Source of the DNA: Hippopus hippopus
Taxonomy: Eukaryota > Mollusca > Bivalvia > Cardiida > Cardiidae
DNA: 64,000 nt
Direction of reading: 5' to 3'
NCBI GenBank assembly: GCA_946811185.2
Contig: OX328102.1
Location: forward strand, 52,925,619-52,989,618
The position numbers and the translations under genes were made by a program. Under the pieces are notes generated by a model, which worked only from the letters and a program-made list of their open reading frames with translations, searched no databases and was not told the DNA's origin. This document shows, one piece after another, positions 1 to 9,758 of the stretch. Position 1 is the stretch's first letter; each line of letters opens with the position of its first letter.

Positions 1-36
1 TACCAAACAATCCCAAGTTTTAACAAGCCTTAGATT
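1..36. repeat. Fragment of piggyBac-like foldback MITE (MITE-1)
   Basis: The window opens inside a terminal piece of MITE-1. TACCAAACAATCCCAAGTTT matches the end seen at 24184 and 41061. Only the terminal part is present, cut by the window edge. Confidence 0.5.
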
Positions 37-44
37 AATTGATT

Positions 45-246
45 GAATGGTGGTTAACATTGCTTTCAACAATATTTCAGTCATGGCAACAGCTGGATTA
101 TTCATGTATGTCCTCAGTTTCACCAGTACTAGGTTAGGGTTCTGAAGTGTCTTTCCCAAGAACACACACTTGAAAATTCAAGCGCTTCCAGTGAGGCTGG
201 AACCTGGGCCTCCAGGTTACAAGTCTACACTTTAGACTCATTCTCA
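45..246 (-). mobile_element. tRNA-derived SINE, family C, degenerate copy
   Basis: Read on the minus strand, this has a tRNA-like head (box B region near 200-215, reverse of GGCTGGAACCTGGGCCTCCA), a body with a CACCAGTACTAGG block, and the tail that reads GTGGTTAACATTGCTTTCAA on the plus strand. It aligns block by block with the SINEs at 5722-5956 and 39987-40214. No clear target-site duplication survives. Confidence 0.65.
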
Positions 247-1392
247 CGAAACATGACCATAAGGCATAGAAATCCTAAATTTTTCCTGTTGTATTATATC
301 ACTTTGCTTCATTTTGCCACGTAGTTCCATGTTTAAAGCTACCGAATTTTGAATTTTCACCACCCTTGAACCCATATTTACAAAGTTTCACCTATGTTTG
401 TGTATATACATGCATTATCAACTCTGCATGATTTTAAGAACTACTATTGTACAGAATAGAAGCCGCTTTCCAATCCTTATCAGCTTTGAACAATTTTTAA
501 TGTTTTTGTCGTAATTTTGATAAAATTTCACGTCGATTGGTATATAATATGTGTATGTTACCAAGAAAAATATGCACTATGCTGGGCTTGAAAAATACAT
601 TTCCATGAAAATGATGCAGTATATGCTTGAAAACTATTCTATTCTATTCCTTTTCATAACATATGTCAGAGGTGAAATAATTTTCAAGAATCCTATGCTT
701 TCAAACAGTTAACATAGTTACTGGTTATAACTAAATTTCTTTTGTCATCAAATGAATAGCTAAAATCATATAAGAACTTTTCCCACTGTCGCATTTATTA
801 CTAGTGATTGTGCCGTCTATTACGGTGTCTATAATCAAAGCGCTAAAGCACTGAAGGCAGTGGATTTCTTTTCTTGCTCTGAATACATGCTACTAATTGG
901 TGTGTTCTATGATTTTTCCTCGTAAACTAATATAAATCAAAACGGAAAGTTCTCCAGAGAACTCTTATCCTTGAGATTAGAGTACGAGTTCACCAGCGTC
1001 CGAGTTCTCCAGCAACGTAGTATGTATTGCATAAATGTGCCAGATGGTGGAGAGGTGTTAAACCCGGCACGGTTTTTGATTTATTTAAATTTGAAAATCC
1101 TTTGTTACCTTAAATTAAAAAGACAACTTTAACAGGATGCTTTAATTTTTTTTTTTTTCAGAGAACAACTAGTATCAAGTTGAACTGCTTTGTTTAAATA
1201 TCATTGGCAGAACTATTTTGTTAGTGTACGAAACTGGTTTTGTTTACACGCGTATCCAGGCAAAACCTGCCGGAAGCAAAAATCTGACTGAAGATAGTAG
1301 GCATCAAAAACCGGTATATACATGCACACGTGATGTGGGAACTATGACAGAGGGGTAAACCCGCTGCCAAAAAAGTAAATTAACATGATTTA
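247..1392. other. No recognisable feature
   Basis: AT-rich sequence with no long open frame, no recognised repeat and no RNA gene that I can see. There is a short poly-T tract near 1147-1158. Confidence 0.5.
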
Positions 1393-1520
1393 CCCAAATT
1401 TATGGGGTCCCTTTAAAGTAAGAAACGGAATCGAAACGAAACGCAACGAAACGAAACGGAACGAAACAAAACGAAACGGAATAAAACGAAACGAACAGAA
1501 ATAGAACGAAACGAAATGAG
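1393..1520 (+). repeat. (GAAAC)n-type pentamer tract, inverted mate of 7350-7505
   Basis: The tract starts after GGGTCCCTTTAAAGTAAGAA and continues as imperfect ACGAA/GAAAC pentamers. The reverse complement of 7350-7505 starts the same way (GGGTCCCTATATAGTAAGAA) and runs into the same pentamers. Both look like ends of one dispersed element with a pentamer tail, inserted in opposite orientations 6 kb apart. Confidence 0.7.
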
Positions 1521-1867
1521 ATGAACTTAGCAGAGTGATTTTTCAAAAACTTATCTTTTTGTCTCTATTTATCGTTTTTCTGTTGTACCGTTTCTGATTG
1601 TTTTATCCCACCTTGTATGTAGGGCACAATAAGAATATGTTGCTGAATTTTTGCGATTATCTCATGGCTTGAAAATCTGGTCAGAGTCAAGATTAAGTAC
1701 TTAAAACGATAACCCTCTAGCAGGACCTGTGGCTTTGGAAGTTGTACAAAAATTTAACATATTTGGTGCAATTTTAAAGATTTGGCATGTAGTGAAAATT
1801 TAATTTTCTTCCTTTTCTGTTCTTCTATCATTGTTGTATCATAGCACTATCACAGGGCGCCGGAATA

Positions 1868-2372
1868 TACCGGGCCGCGGTAGCACAGTCGGTAGCGTAC
1901 GGGACTTGAGAACAAGGGTCGCTAGTTCAAATACCCAAATTTCTTTCCGAGGATTGATTAGTCATTGCAACGGGATTCATTCCTCTCTCACCGCTGATCA
2001 CCGATGGTTAGCGATGGAAAGCAGCCAGTGACTTGGGAAGAATATTATGCAGCGATTTTGTTTGGTTTGTATTAGAGTTTAACGCCTTTTTAAAAGCTTA
2101 GGTCATATCATGGCGGTCAGTGACACATCAATGTGTTTCCTGGCTTTTTCACACCAATACTGACACAACTTTCTTTCCATAGCCACTGGCTACTTTTGTG
2201 ACATGCATCCGAGGTGAGAGGCGAAAAATCGCCGGAAGGAAAGTTCTCCGCAACCGGGTATCGAACCCGCAACCTCCAGGTCACGAGTCAGATACGCTAA
2301 CCACCGAGCTACCCGGCCGGGCTCAATGCAGCGATACAACCGAAATAATGTTAAAAAAGGCGTTAAACCTTA
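1868..2372 (+). mobile_element. tRNA-derived SINE, family A, interrupted by another SINE
   Basis: The head (GCGGTAGCACAGTCGGTAGC, then CGCTAGTTCAAATACC as a decayed box B) and body match the SINE at 6649-6953. At 2046 the element breaks off and a family B SINE follows (2057-2325). The family A tail resumes at 2336 (ACCGAAATAATGTTAAAAAA) and ends in GGCGTTAAACCTT. Compared with the 6649 copy, part of the body is missing. Confidence 0.75.
2057..2325 (-). mobile_element. tRNA-derived SINE, family B, inserted in SINE A
   Basis: Read on the minus strand: head GCCCGGCCGGGTAGCTCGGT, box B GGTTCGATACC-like sequence at about 2255-2270, a body containing two halves of a GGAAAGAAAGTT inverted motif, and tail GGCGTTAAACTC plus a CAAAC-rich end. 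It is flanked by the 10-bp direct repeat ATGCAGCGAT at 2047-2056 and 2326-2335, the expected LINE-machinery target-site duplication. The full-length sister at 35226-35474 has the same organisation. Confidence 0.85.
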
Positions 2373-2510
2373 AGACATTGTGGGAAAGGGAGAAAATGCT
2401 GGTGACCAGCATTTTCTCCTTTTCTTACAACGTTTTCAAAGGTCTTCTTTAGGGGCCGTGAAACTCGGGATTTTGTAGCAAAGGGTTTGTTCAAAGGGTT
2501 TGTTCAGTTC
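2366..2510. mobile_element. MITE-1 copy, partial
   Basis: It carries the family's central palindrome: GGAGAAAATGCTGGT and its exact complement ACCAGCATTTTCTCC are separated by one base (about 2391-2421). The GTTTTCAAAGG block and AGCAAAGGGTTT end-like sequence follow. It joins directly to the SINE A tail. Confidence 0.7.
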
Positions 2511-2520
2511 AGCAGTGTGG

Positions 2521-2592
2521 GCCGTGATCGTATAGTGGTTAGTACTTCGCGTTGTGGTCGCCACAACCCAGGTTCGAATCCTGGTCACGGCA
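2521..2592 (+). tRNA. tRNA-His (GTG), possibly slightly decayed
   Basis: The 72-nt sequence folds as a standard cloverleaf. The acceptor stem GCCGTGA/TCACGGC pairs 7 of 7; the D-stem is GTAT/GTAC with one G-T pair; the T-stem CCAGG/CCTGG is perfect around TTCGAAT. The anticodon loop TTGTGGT puts GTG at positions 34-36, specifying histidine. The anticodon stem TCGCG/CGCCA has one C-C mismatch, so this may be a recently decayed gene. CCA is not encoded, as expected in a nuclear gene. A run of nine T (2631-2639) lies 39 nt downstream and could end pol III transcription. A SINE head is less likely because acceptor stem and discriminator base are intact. Confidence 0.75.
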
Positions 2593-2781
2593 GGTCTGTG
2601 ATCGTCGCTGTCTCGGCAAAGCTGAACATATTTTTTTTTGCAGCACTTTTGGTTTTAAGGTGTTTTACACCACTTTCAATACGATTTCAATTCTATGACA
2701 GCATCGACTGGCTTTTTTGACGTTTTTTTATTGGTTGTATCACACGAGCAATTTCCTCTCTTTCCTCGTTGTTGTGCATAT

Positions 2782-2997
2782 TGTCAAAAGGGGGTTTAAT
2801 GCCTCTCCATAATGCATGATATCAAGCAAGTCATCATATAATCATGGATGCATAATTTCCCTCTTTGTATAACAACCGATGAATAACGAGGTACACTGGT
2901 CCTTTGACAAGTAGAATATTGACTAAATAGCAAACATTTTAAACCCAGATCAGCCTGCGTGGATTGCGCAGGCTGACCTTTTTTTTTTTTTTTTTCT
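2782..2997 (+). mobile_element. Foldback MITE-3, truncated
   Basis: It begins CAAAAGGGGGTTTAATGCC and contains the family core GATCAGCCTGCGTGGATTGC, followed by GCAGGCTGACC, as a stem-loop near 2949-2976. A 17-18 T run then replaces the normal right end. Sister copies are at 3183, 4431, 7913, 42736 and 59343. Confidence 0.65.
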
Positions 2998-3068
2998 GCA
3001 ATGCAGCGATACAAGTGAAATAATATTGAAAAGGGCGTTAAAAACTATACAATCAATCAATACAATCA
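2998..3068 (+). mobile_element. SINE family A tail fragment
   Basis: ATGCAGCGATACAAGTGAAA, then AGGGCGTTAAAAACTATACA and repeated ATCA units, match the tail of the family A SINE at 6900-6953. No head is present. Confidence 0.6.
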
Positions 3069-3182
3069 AGCGCCGGAATATTTCGAATGAAACTCGCCTT
3101 CAATACCCTTAAGTATGCCTTCAAGATGCTTACAGCTGAACCTTGCGAGTATGGTTTTCTCCTAGATTTTTATTTCTTAATT

Positions 3183-3443
3183 TGAACCATGTTCTGTAAA
3201 AGGGGGCTAAATGAATCTGTGAAAAGTATCGACCCAGGTCAGCCTGCGCAGTTCCCGCGGGCTGACCTGAGCCGAAACCTTTCGCTATTAGTCAATTTTC
3301 TGCATGTCAAAGGACCAGAATACCTCCTGCTACAGTGGGTTGTTATACAAAACAGATTTTATGGATCTATAATTGTGTGAGGACTTGCTTGGTATCATGC
3401 ATCATGGAGATGTATTAAGCCCCCTCTTGGCCGAGCATGGCTC
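3183..3443 (-). mobile_element. Foldback MITE-3, complete copy
   Basis: Terminal inverted repeats read GAACCATGTTCTGTAAAAGG and, at the other end, CGAGCATGGCTC. The palindromic core GGTCAGCCTGCGCAG/GCGGGCTGACC is near the left end here, so orientation is opposite to the copies at 2782 and 59343. ATCATGCATCATGGAGATG at 3394-3412 is the reverse of the family's left subterminal block. Confidence 0.7.
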
Positions 3444-3704
3444 ATTGTATATTTTGTGTTCTATTTTTAGCTTTAATAAGTCACTTTAATGAACGTCCAG
3501 GCATAACTTGTTTGATAAAGAGATGACTTTGGGTCTGAAAAGAGAATGAGGCGGTTCTATCAAACTCCAAAAGCTAAATTTAGACGAGAAATTATCATTA
3601 AACATGAAAGAAAGCATTTTATTGCATAGATGTATTGACTTGATGAGGCTTCACTGTACCAGTTGCAAAAGTCCACACGTGGCTTTCACAAGACCTAGGG
3701 GACA

Positions 3705-4802
3705 TTGATCACTTTGTTAAGCTTTTTAAGAGAAGAATTTCGGACTGTTCACTACAAAATTTGAATGAGTCAATTCAAAATTCTCCTCGGTGTGATTTAT
3801 ATAAACATATATTTTCCTTGTTAAATCCGGAGAAATATCTATGTGTGGATATTTCCCCGAGTTTAAGAAGAGCTCTCGCAAGATTTAGGTGTTCTAGTCA
3901 TAAATTAAATATAGAGCTAGGTAGACATTTTAACATAGAAAGAGATGACAGGGTGTGTCACCATTGTTTATTAAATCATGACATTTTAGTTGTAGAAACT
4001 GAATATCACTGTTTTTTCCATTGTTCTCTGTTTAATGCAGAAAGAGAAACATTATTGTTTTCATGGTATCAAGGTAGAAGAGATATAATGTCTTTTTATA
4101 ATTTACTGAAATGCAAAAATTTAGTAACCATTAGAAAAGTAGCAAAATACATTTCAACAATTTTAACATTAAAGGATGCTTATCAAAGTAGTTAACCTAT
4201 AGGCTGTTAAGTATTATTCATTCACCTTGTGAGAGTGGTGTAACTCAAGATCAGACCGCACAGAACGTGCCGTCTGATCTTGGATTAGCACAGTCCGATA
4301 ATTAGATATTATACCCCCAATAATAGACTATAAAATATCAATATTTGAGGTTTTTTTTTTGATTATCTGCTGTTTTATTTATGTAGATGTAGCAGGATAA
4401 AGGTTAAAGTGATGTTATGTTATATGTAATTAAGCCATGCTCTGGAAATGTGGGCATAGTGCATCTCCGTAATCCATCATACCAAGCTAGTTATTATATT
4501 CTAATGGATCCATAACATTCACTTTTTTTTTAAACAATCGACTGAATTATGGGGTAGAAGGGTCCTTGAGCATACGATATATTGACTAATACTGAAAGTT
4601 TGAGTCAAGGTCAGCCTGTGCGTACTGCACAGGCTGGTCTGGTTTAAAAATTTCCGCAGATGCATGAAGCTTCCGTTTTCACATGTTATGGCTCAAATGT
4701 AATTGTAACTCTGCTGTTTTCATTGTAATTGAAATGTTGTATTATGGGCCAGAGGCCTACATTTACAAATAAAAAATATTGTATTGTATTGTATTGTATT
4801 GT
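3705..4802 (+). pseudogene. 3' end of a LINE (RT C-terminus and 3' UTR)
   Basis: An open frame ending at 4195, readable from about 3710, encodes the C-terminal part of a LINE ORF2 protein. The diagnostic part is a zinc-knuckle-like motif, CHHC, then about 14 residues, then H-x4-C (about 3957-4032), after an RRALARFRCSSHKLNIE block. The LINE at 45771-46457 has the same arrangement (CNLC...H-x4-C). No RT catalytic motifs remain upstream, so this is a 5'-truncated copy. After the stop, a 3' UTR-like tail includes GGGCCAGAGGCCTACATTTA, AAATAAA and several TTGTA units (4749-4802). A MITE-3 (4431-4689) interrupts this tail. Function is lost; clade is unresolved. Confidence 0.75.
4431..4689 (+). mobile_element. 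Foldback MITE-3 inserted in a LINE 3' UTR
   Basis: It runs from AAGCCATGCTCTGGAAATGT to CACATGTTATGGCTC, with the core GGTCAGCCTGTGCGTACTGC plus ACAGGCTGGTC. LINE 3' UTR-like sequence lies on both sides (to about 4430 and from 4690), so the MITE is younger than the LINE copy. Confidence 0.7.
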
Positions 4803-5569
4803 ACACAATGCTCTCGTTTTTATGGAACCTTTGTGTCTGTTATACACACCAGCACAACATACATACATGTAGCTCAAATTGTTCAATAATGACCACATCT
4901 AATTTCGCAAATACATGTATACCCATGGAGAGTAAGCCTACTTTTCACTAGAATAGTGAGCTTTTAAGGGCATGTATTTCATGGGTATTTTATCAACGTT
5001 GGTGTATCGGTATTTTTTGGCCAAGCTGAGTGCGCTGGCTTTTGACTCAACTTCTTGCGAATGAATAGATGTTAATTTGCAATTGGTGAAAAAATGTCTT
5101 CGTAAGTGTTATCCAATAACCCAGTACTACTTTTCATCAAAATAAAAAACAGTGAGGAAAAAGAGGCAATTGCTCGTGAGGTTATGGGAGATAAATCCAG
5201 TCTAGAAGAAATCATCCGCAATTTCAAAGATAACGCAATATCTTACCACCAATAAATTTACAGGATGCGTAATATAAATGACACACAAAACTTGCTCAGG
5301 ATCTGACTGTAAGTTAGCATTAACTTATTTTGAAGTCGTCTTTTGGGGCTACTGCTACTAACAATTTCTTTCCGTACTTTTAAGAAACCTCTTTTTTTAA
5401 ATAAATTCAACTAGCAGAGAGCAAACTGGAAGGTTGCTTTCCCAATAACAATGCACAAAACTTTTGATGTACCCAGAAACCTTAAAACGAATAGGTACAT
5501 ACTGTACATATGCCGGGGAAATAATCTCGTCTGAAAGAAATGATCTTCTTATCGCTTTTAGTTGCAAAA
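4803..5569. other. No recognisable feature
   Basis: AT-rich sequence with only short open frames; no similarity to other parts of the window noticed. Confidence 0.4.
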
Positions 5570-6065
5570 AGAAAAATTAATTTCAAACCTTGGTTAAAAG
5601 TTACCAGGTCGCTCGTTCTTTTTATTTACATTTTATCTAAATTTAAAATTTATTTTTCTGCCAGCGACTAACACTTGGACCGGCTGCACAATAACAGATT
5701 GACTTCTTCACAATATTTTCCAGGGTCCTGCGTGGCTCAATGGTAAAGTGTAGGACTCGTGACCTGGACGCCCCGGGTTCGAGCCTCACTGGATTCACTG
5801 GGTTTTTCGTGGGAGTGTCCTTAGGCAAGGCAATTCAGAGCCCTAGCCCAGTGGAACCCAAGAAATACACGAATTTGTGAGCTGTCACCGTGATATAACT
5901 AAAAAATTGTTGAAAGCGGTGTAAAACACAATTCAATCTAGAATCAATCAATCAATCACAATAATTTCCATATTATTAAAGGTATGGTTTAAATCTAAAT
6001 GCATTTCAACATCCGTATTGTTTACATTTGGTCGCTACTGGGCCTTAAACGTAACAGGAATATTT
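5570..6065 (+). repeat. Diverged dispersed repeat, mate of about 57440-57690
   Basis: Landmarks shared in order with 57440-57690 include AAAGTTACCAGGTCGC, TTCTGCCAGCG, TTGGACCG, GCACAAT and AAATGCATTT. The two copies are colinear except that this one carries a SINE at 5722-5956. The repeat has no open frame that I recognise. Confidence 0.65.
5722..5956 (+). mobile_element. tRNA-derived SINE, family C, with clear target-site duplication
   Basis: The 235-bp element begins AGGGTCCTGCGTGGCTCAAT, has an intact box B (GGTTCGAGCC) and ends in an (ATCA)n tail. It is bounded by a 13-bp direct repeat, CACAATATTTTCC at 5709-5721 and CACAATAATTTCC at 5957-5969 (one mismatch). The paralogous segment near 57580 lacks the insert. 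Confidence 0.9.
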
Positions 6066-6648
6066 TAGCATCTAGCATTTACTGATCGAGCATCCAAGCT
6101 GCACTGCCGTGGACTAGATTACATACTTGGTTATATCAATATTGGAAATTGACACCCCTGGACCATTTCAAATACAAGATCCAGGAAAAATATCTTCAAC
6201 GCTGATTAGATAAGCACATTTTCTATTTCGGCTGTCCCGGTCCCCAAGATTTTTTATGTATATCTGTTTCACACGAAAAGAAGAAGACGTTGAATATAAT
6301 TAGCCATAGTCAGTGACATCAGGTCTTCGAGGCCGCTATTTGGGGAGAGAAATCGAGGTGATTGAAAGACAGACTATACATAAAGAAAGACGATATCTGC
6401 ATAAGTGTACAAAATATAAAAAAAAAAAAAAAAGACATTTTAGACTTTAATACAAGAACCTCTGAAATCTGACTTAAAGATTTTCCCAAACTAATCATTC
6501 CAGACGCATTTAAGAATGGTAAATAATAATCCGACCACTGTCGGGCGAATAAGCATTCTAGTTCGCCCGACATAAAATGGATTATTCTAACCCATCTTAT
6601 TAGAATCCAAACTGGTTTCATTACCGGGAGTAGGTATTATCAAAGACC
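6066..6648. other. No gene; short hairpin only
   Basis: No open frame with recognisable content. A perfect 10-bp stem GTCGGGCGAA/TTCGCCCGAC lies at about 6539-6580, and a 15-A tract near 6419-6433. The 100-residue minus-strand frame here spans the poly-A and looks non-coding. Confidence 0.45.
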
Positions 6649-6953
6649 GAGCCTCGGTAGCTCAGTCAGTAGGGTACAGGACTTGAGAACAGATGGTCGC
6701 TGGTTCGATTCCCTGCTCTGCAAATTTCTTTTCGGGGATTGATGATAGTCATTGCAGCAGGATTCATTCCTCTTTCACCGTAGGCCGTTGTCTCGGCGAG
6801 GGTTATGTGGGAAAGCAGCCAGTGGCTTGGAAACAATATTGTGTTGAATACTTGTATAAGAAATTCCAGGAGAGCATGGATAGACCTGCACTGGCCGCCG
6901 CGATATAACTGAAATAATGTTGTAAACGGCGTTTAACACCATACAATCAATCA
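6649..6953 (+). mobile_element. tRNA-derived SINE, family A, near full length
   Basis: The head GCCTCGGTAGCTCAGTCAGT and box B GGTTCGATTCC are well preserved. The body contains AAAGCAGCCAGTGGCTTGG; the tail reads GCGATATAACTGAAATAATG, AACGGCGTTTAACACC and ATCA units. A weak ATTATCA flanking repeat may be the target-site duplication. This is the best reference copy of family A in the window. Confidence 0.85.
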
Positions 6954-7349
6954 TTATCACTTATCTATGCACTCGACTTTGCTGTATTTGGACATGATTT
7001 TATGTATTTGGTTAGTCACAGTTTTTGTGAAAACAATAGGAAAAATATCAACCGAGCTGCGACCTACATGTATTAGCGGTACTGATGGCTGCCGGAAACA
7101 TGAAGAACGTTTTATTGGTGATTTGTGTCATAACAAAGTAAACAATAGAAGTTCATTGAAAAGAACAATAAAATAAAATGTCTTCATTACAATTATCAAG
7201 ATTCACAATAATAGCACGATCATCCTGCACACAGCCGCCATCAAATTTTAATTCTTACTTTGTTACACTTATTGCGATCGAAAGTAAGGTAATTCAAAAG
7301 AAAAAAATAAATGTAGGTTTTCCTTCTGCTTGATTTTGTACCCAAAATA
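6954..7349. other. No recognisable feature
   Basis: AT-rich; no repeat or coding signature noticed. Confidence 0.4.
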
Positions 7350-7505
7350 CCATTCCGTTTCGTTTCGTTCTCTTTCGTTTTGTTTCGTTCCGTTTCGTTC
7401 TCGTTTTATTCCGTTTCGTTGCATTTCGTTCCGTTTCGTTGCGTTTCGTTTCTTTGCGTTTCGTTTCTATTCCGTTTCTTACTATATAGGGACCCAAATT
7501 TATGA
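7350..7505 (-). repeat. (GTTTC)n-type pentamer tract, inverted mate of 1393-1520
   Basis: Imperfect CGTTTC/CGTTC pentamers end at TTTCTTACTATATAGGGACC. Read on the minus strand, this is the same element end as at 1393. Overlapping plus- and minus-strand frames in the tract are low-complexity (FRSF and KRNET repeats) and not genes. Confidence 0.7.
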
Positions 7506-7912
7506 AGAAAACCAACCGACTAAATAACCAAAAACCATATCGACAAGGTGCAATTAAGAGTGAACAAGGAACATAATTGTTAACTTTGTCCCGTTTATTA
7601 CACTTAGAGCGTTAACGTTTTGAACACTTGTAAAAGTATTTCAATTGGTAACTTTTCAAAACGTCAACTTGAACTGTTAAAACTTGACCCAGTTTCCTTG
7701 TTGGTTCAAATAACATCATCATTAGACCCAATGACATCTTCTTTCTGCATCTCTTTATCATTTTCAAGCTTCACCTTTTTCCACTGTTGAAATATCACGT
7801 TTTCACCACTGTCTGAAACCTCATGTAGTACATCTTTGAAGTTCATCTAACATTATCTTTGTACATTTTATCAGGCAAAAATGGAATAAATACATACTTG
7901 ATAATTTAAATG

Positions 7913-8131
7913 AGCCATGTTTTGACCAAGGGGGATTTAATGCACCTCCATAATTACATAGTTATGGATCCATAAAATCCATTTTGTCAAATCATAGAGT
8001 GGTACTTGGACCCGTAGAAAGTTTGCAAAGAGGAAATTATTTCCACACTGGTCAGCCTGTGCCGACTGCGCAGACTGACATGGGTTGATACTTTTTGCAG
8101 ATGCATCAAACACCCTTTCACAGAGCATGGC
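7913..8131 (+). mobile_element. Foldback MITE-3
   Basis: GAGCCATGTTTTGACCAAGG at the left and CACAGAGCATGGCTC at the right form the inverted ends. The core GGTCAGCCTGTGCCGACTGC plus GCAGACTGACATG is a decayed version of the perfect stem at 59511-59555. Confidence 0.7.
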
Positions 8132-8599
8132 TCAAATATAAATTACAGCAGAATAATATGCAATATGTAATCAATGTGACCCTTTCATAAATACATCATA
8201 GTTTCCGAAATGTAACCTCAGAATCACGATGTTTACGTCATAACCAGACACAACATTCACTGAAATTAAAAGGTTTTTAACAACCAAATTAGAATCCAAG
8301 GTAAATAATGTTGAATTACATGATTTTGCTATCATGATTTTGACATGATTGATATCAAGGGCTCGTTTATTACTATTTACAAGTACGGACCAGCTTTTTG
8401 GTTATGTTTTTAAAAGGTCGAGTGTACTAGCCAACAGAATTACTTTGCACATACGCCGCACGTCATTTCTGGTCCCGAATCTGCAATCATATACATGTCA
8501 GAGTTGGATGCACTTATGTTTTTCGGAATCTTTGACAAGACTTGTTTATTACTACATAATTGTTACAGTTCGACTTTAATTGATTCTACCCTTTTTCCC
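8132..8599. other. No recognisable feature
   Basis: AT-rich sequence lying between a MITE and the left inverted arm; nothing recognised. Confidence 0.4.
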
Positions 8600-9135
8600 G
8601 GTCCTACTGAAATAAAATATTACCTAGTAAAATATATTTAGATATGCATTTTACATCACATATTTCTGTTTCACCGAGGGAAAAATCGTACTTTGCAAGA
8701 TATTTGCATTAAAAAAATTGATAAATAACAAAGGGAGGCAACTCTTATGACATAAGTATGATATATCAAACTTTGCTCGCCAAAGCAATAATTTATCGTT
8801 TAAAAAGGACAAAAACTTAGTCAAATTGTGTAAATATGCTATATTACCACTATGATTCAATCTAAATACGTAATATATCATAATTACTGTGAAATTTGTT
8901 CTTCTATACACACGAAGATCGGGGGGTTAAGTATTTCGGCACGCCATGGGAGAATTTCCTCGCCACAGCATTTCAAGTAAAATACAACTAGTATATAACC
9001 ATAAATACATATTTAATTGCTCATTGATTACTACATGTTGACTTTTCAATAAGATTTTTTTTTTTGTATTTTGCAGGAAATTTTGGGTTTTAATTAACCC
9101 TACTTGACAAGTAAAACAAGGGTAGCAATTAACAA
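8600..9135 (-). repeat. Left arm of a long inverted pair (mate 22881-23490)
   Basis: Read on the minus strand it matches 22881-23490 colinearly. Shared blocks include GATATGCATTTTACATCA, the translated block YLHNLTKFLSFL-DKLLLWRA-FD (8651-8911 minus, 23143-23337 plus), TCGCCACAGCAT, and GTATTTTGCAGGAAATTT. The arms are diverged with small indels. The family is not recognised. The open frames are short and probably not functional, although their partial conservation is noted. Confidence 0.75.
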
Positions 9136-9758
9136 GGGAAGCAATCAACGTTCTTTGGAACATAGAACGAGTTTTGTTATATGTAATGAGACCTAGTTGG
9201 ATGAAATAAATATTTAATATACGTTGTATCATTTTTATTATGTATATTATTCATCTATCATAATAATGTGTCAATATAGTTCTATAGTAGAAGGACATGC
9301 TAAATAACTAAAATGAAACCCTCAATTCGAAAGAATAAATCCAAATATTACTTTTTTTTAGAGGGGGTGGATAATCCTGATCGGACTGTGAATCGTCTTA
9401 CTACACGTTTCTGATCTTGATCTACACAGTCTGCAATAGATCCCTGCATCAGCATTAGTGGCTGTAAGGTGCAACAGTCAAGTTAATGTATTTGAACTTT
9501 GCCTCCTTTTCGTAAAATGTCCACAATCACGTATCATATGTGATAAGTGAAGATTATTGTATACAAAATCTTACTAGACTACATGTATATGCTAAATTTG
9601 TGTATTGTTTGCAATAATTCTTCATGAACAGTATGGATATCTGTAATAATAACAAGCAATTTCGTTGAAATGATATCACCCGCCGAGAAAAGACCTTTTT
9701 TGATACAAACATATCAGAGGTATTGCGTTTTGCATGTACATGTGGCCTTTTTGCCATT
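9136..9758. other. Spacer with a decayed MITE-2
   Basis: Around 9374-9435, TGATCGGACTGTGAATCG and TTTCTGATCTTGATCTACAC are a decayed MITE-2 stem (compare 34917-34966). The rest shows nothing. Confidence 0.4.

Noticed and set aside
2057..2325. tRNA-like heads of SINEs (also 5722, 6649, 35226, 39987) as tRNA genes
   Set aside because: Acceptor stems do not close and each head leads into a SINE body and tail; only 2521-2592 folds as a complete tRNA.
7294..7527. Arg/Lys-rich and Phe/Arg-rich frames on both strands
   Set aside because: They translate the pentamer tract in both directions and are low-complexity.
8651..8911. Minus-strand 86-residue frame sharing YLHNLTKFLSFL with 23143-23337 as a conserved peptide
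   Set aside because: The sharing is explained by the inverted arms, and the frames diverge outside the block with indels that change frame. Kept only as a note on the arms.
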